A stretch of 64,000 bases of DNA from contig NZ_MRCM01000004.1 of the NCBI RefSeq assembly GCF_002303885.1, positions 62,001-126,000 on the forward strand. Direction: 5' to 3'. The translations under genes and the position numbers were made by a program. The notes under the pieces are model-generated. The model was not told the origin of the DNA and did no database searches. It worked only from the letters and a program-made list of their open reading frames with translations. The DNA is from Flavobacterium sp. ACN2. Its GTDB lineage: Bacteria > Bacteroidota > Bacteroidia > Flavobacteriales > Flavobacteriaceae. Each line of letters starts with the position of its first letter. Position 1 is the first letter of the stretch. Shown here in pieces: positions 62,707 through 64,000 of the stretch.

Positions 62707-63966
62707 TTATAGGTCGAATTGCTTGATTTTACGGTATAAAGTTCTTTCAGAGATACCTAATTCATCAGCAGCGGCTTTACGTTTTCCTTTATTTTTTTCT
62801 AATGATTTTTTGATCATTTCGATTTCTTTCTGCTCCAAACGTAAAATTTCTTCCTCCTCGATAGTTTCAGCAAATAAATAATTATCGTCTTGCATCTGAT
62901 AATTATCTTCACGAACAACAGGAGAGGTCACAACAGCGGTTCTTGGCTCTTCTTCAAAATCAATCTCGCTATCATTTTGCTGATTTCCGTAAATTTTCTG
63001 GATCAAATTCGGGTTAATGTCTTGAACTTTAGAAGTCCCATTTTTCATCAATTCGAGAGTCAGTTTTTTCAAGTCGTTCAAATCGCTTCTCATATCAAAA
63101 AGCACTTTGTACAAAATATCTCTTTCGGTACTAAAATCACTTTCTTTTTTGCTGTCGTTAATAACTGAAGGTAAATTGCTTCCTTCGGCAGGCAAATAAG
63201 ATTGTAAAGTAGCTAAGGTAATATCACGATTAGTTTCTAAAACTGAAATTTGTTCTGCCACATTTCGAAGCTGACGAATATTTCCGCTCCATCTGAATTT
63301 CTGCAAAAGCTGAACAGCATCATCATCCAGTCTTAAAGGAGGCATTTTGTATTTATGAGCAAAATCGGCTACAAACTTTCTAAACAACAAATGGATATCG
63401 TCGTTTCTTTCTCTTAATGGAGGTAAAGTAATTTCGACTGTGCTTAAACGATAATACAAATCTTCACGGAATTTACCTTTTTCAATAGCATTAAATAAAT
63501 TCACGTTGGTTGCTGCAACAATTCTCACATTCGTTTTTTGAACCTGAGAAGATCCTACTTTTATAAATTCACCATTTTCCAAAACACGAAGTAATCTTAC
63601 TTGAGTTGTTAATGGTAATTCTCCAACTTCATCAAGAAATATTGTTCCGCCATCAGCCACTTCAAAATAACCTTCACGCGTGCTTGTTGCGCCTGTAAAA
63701 GCTCCTTTTTCGTGACCAAAAAGTTCACTGTCAATAGTTCCTTCTGGAATTGCACCGCAGTTTACGGCAATATATTTACCATGCTTTCTGTGCGAAAGCG
63801 AATGTATAATTCTAGGAATATTTTCTTTACCAACACCACTTTCCCCAGTTACCATAACCGAAATATCAGTTGGAGCAACCTGAATGGCTTTTTCGATAGC
63901 ACGATTTAATTTTGGATCATTACCAATAATCTCAAATCGCTGTTTTATTGCTTGAACTGTTTCCAT
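62707..63966 (-). CDS. Sigma-54-dependent transcriptional activator without receiver domain
   Basis: The 419-aa protein is a sigma-54 activator: AAA+ ATPase domain (about 12-240) with Walker A GESGVGKE (41-48), the sigma-54 contact loop GAFTGA (88-93), Walker B FLDEVGEL and the arginine-containing LPPLRERNDD. A C-terminal Fis-type helix-turn-helix (about 375-419) has AAADELGISERTLYRKIK. There is no receiver or sensor domain; it starts directly with the AAA+ part, so it may be constitutively competent or controlled by another protein, as PspF is. It is upstream of lptE, the acidic repeat protein and secG on the same strand. Confidence 0.93.
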   Translation of the reverse strand: METVQAIKQRFEIIGNDPKLNRAIEKAIQVAPTDISVMVTGESGVGKENIPRIIHSLSHRKHGKYIAVNCGAIPEGTIDSELFGHEKGAFTGATSTREGYFEVADGGTIFLDEVGELPLTTQVRLLRVLENGEFIKVGSSQVQKTNVRIVAATNVNLFNAIEKGKFREDLYYRLSTVEITLPPLRERNDDIHLLFRKFVADFAHKYKMPPLRLDDDAVQLLQKFRWSGNIRQLRNVAEQISVLETNRDITLATLQSYLPAEGSNLPSVINDSKKESDFSTERDILYKVLFDMRSDLNDLKKLTLELMKNGTSKVQDINPNLIQKIYGNQQNDSEIDFEEEPRTAVVTSPVVREDNYQMQDDNYLFAETIEEEEILRLEQKEIEMIKKSLEKNKGKRKAAADELGISERTLYRKIKQFDL

Positions 63967-64000
63967 ATCGATTTTGTTTCAAGTTTTTTGTTTGTTTTAG

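Overview
The window comes from a low-GC member of the Bacteroidota, almost certainly a Flavobacterium. The support is: the gliding-motility pair gldB-gldC; the flavobacterial -7 promoter motif TAnnTTTG in front of many genes; few Shine-Dalgarno sequences; many short Cys-anchored lipoproteins; a division cluster with a very long FtsZ; and intergenic regions built from dispersed inverted repeats. The species cannot be fixed from this sequence.

Region by region. 1-2267: the end of an ECF sigma factor gene, a membrane-anchored anti-sigma-like protein and a beta-barrel protein. 2397-10532: housekeeping genes: dnaG (with all zinc ligands replaced), a NarL-type response regulator, nadE, gldB-gldC, engB and an alpha/beta hydrolase. 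10806-26984: the complete dcw (cell wall and division) cluster mraZ-rsmH-ftsL-ftsI-murE-mraY-murD-ftsW-murG-murC-ftsQ-ftsA-ftsZ. It starts with five AAAGTGGT-type boxes one or two helical turns apart, a likely MraZ operator. ddl and murF are not in the cluster. 27184-27829: a YqeY-like gene and tRNA-Arg(UCG) with its terminator.

27861-37636 is the accessory part. Two 94-bp copies of the 5' end of an AraC-type gene flank a minus-strand operon with gaps of 11 nt or less: LysM protein, DUF4280 PAAR-like protein, a 954-aa OmpA-domain protein (candidate effector), two paralogous lipoproteins (candidate immunity proteins), a membrane protein and a beta-propeller lipoprotein. It ends in the decayed remnants of two further lipoprotein paralogs. 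No secretion-machine genes (VgrG, Hcp, sheath) are present, so this looks like an orphan effector/immunity cassette. It is the best candidate for an undescribed system here.

37733-51799 carries mostly poorly characterised genes: lipoproteins, a TlpA-like thioredoxin protein, a methyltransferase, DUF962, DUF2199 and DUF3754 proteins, DoxX, a TPR lipoprotein, and a LytS/LytR-type two-component system divergent from a beta-barrel gene. 52047-57274 holds a SulP transporter, an AraC regulator with an SDR oxidoreductase, and a nucleotide pyrophosphatase/phosphodiesterase. Long repeat-built palindromes separate these genes. 57727-63966 is a minus-strand run of groL, groS, secG, an acidic repeat protein with a TPR-like end, lptE and a sigma-54 activator. 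It joins protein folding, secretion and envelope assembly.

All calls are by eye from translated sequence and family knowledge; no database search was run.
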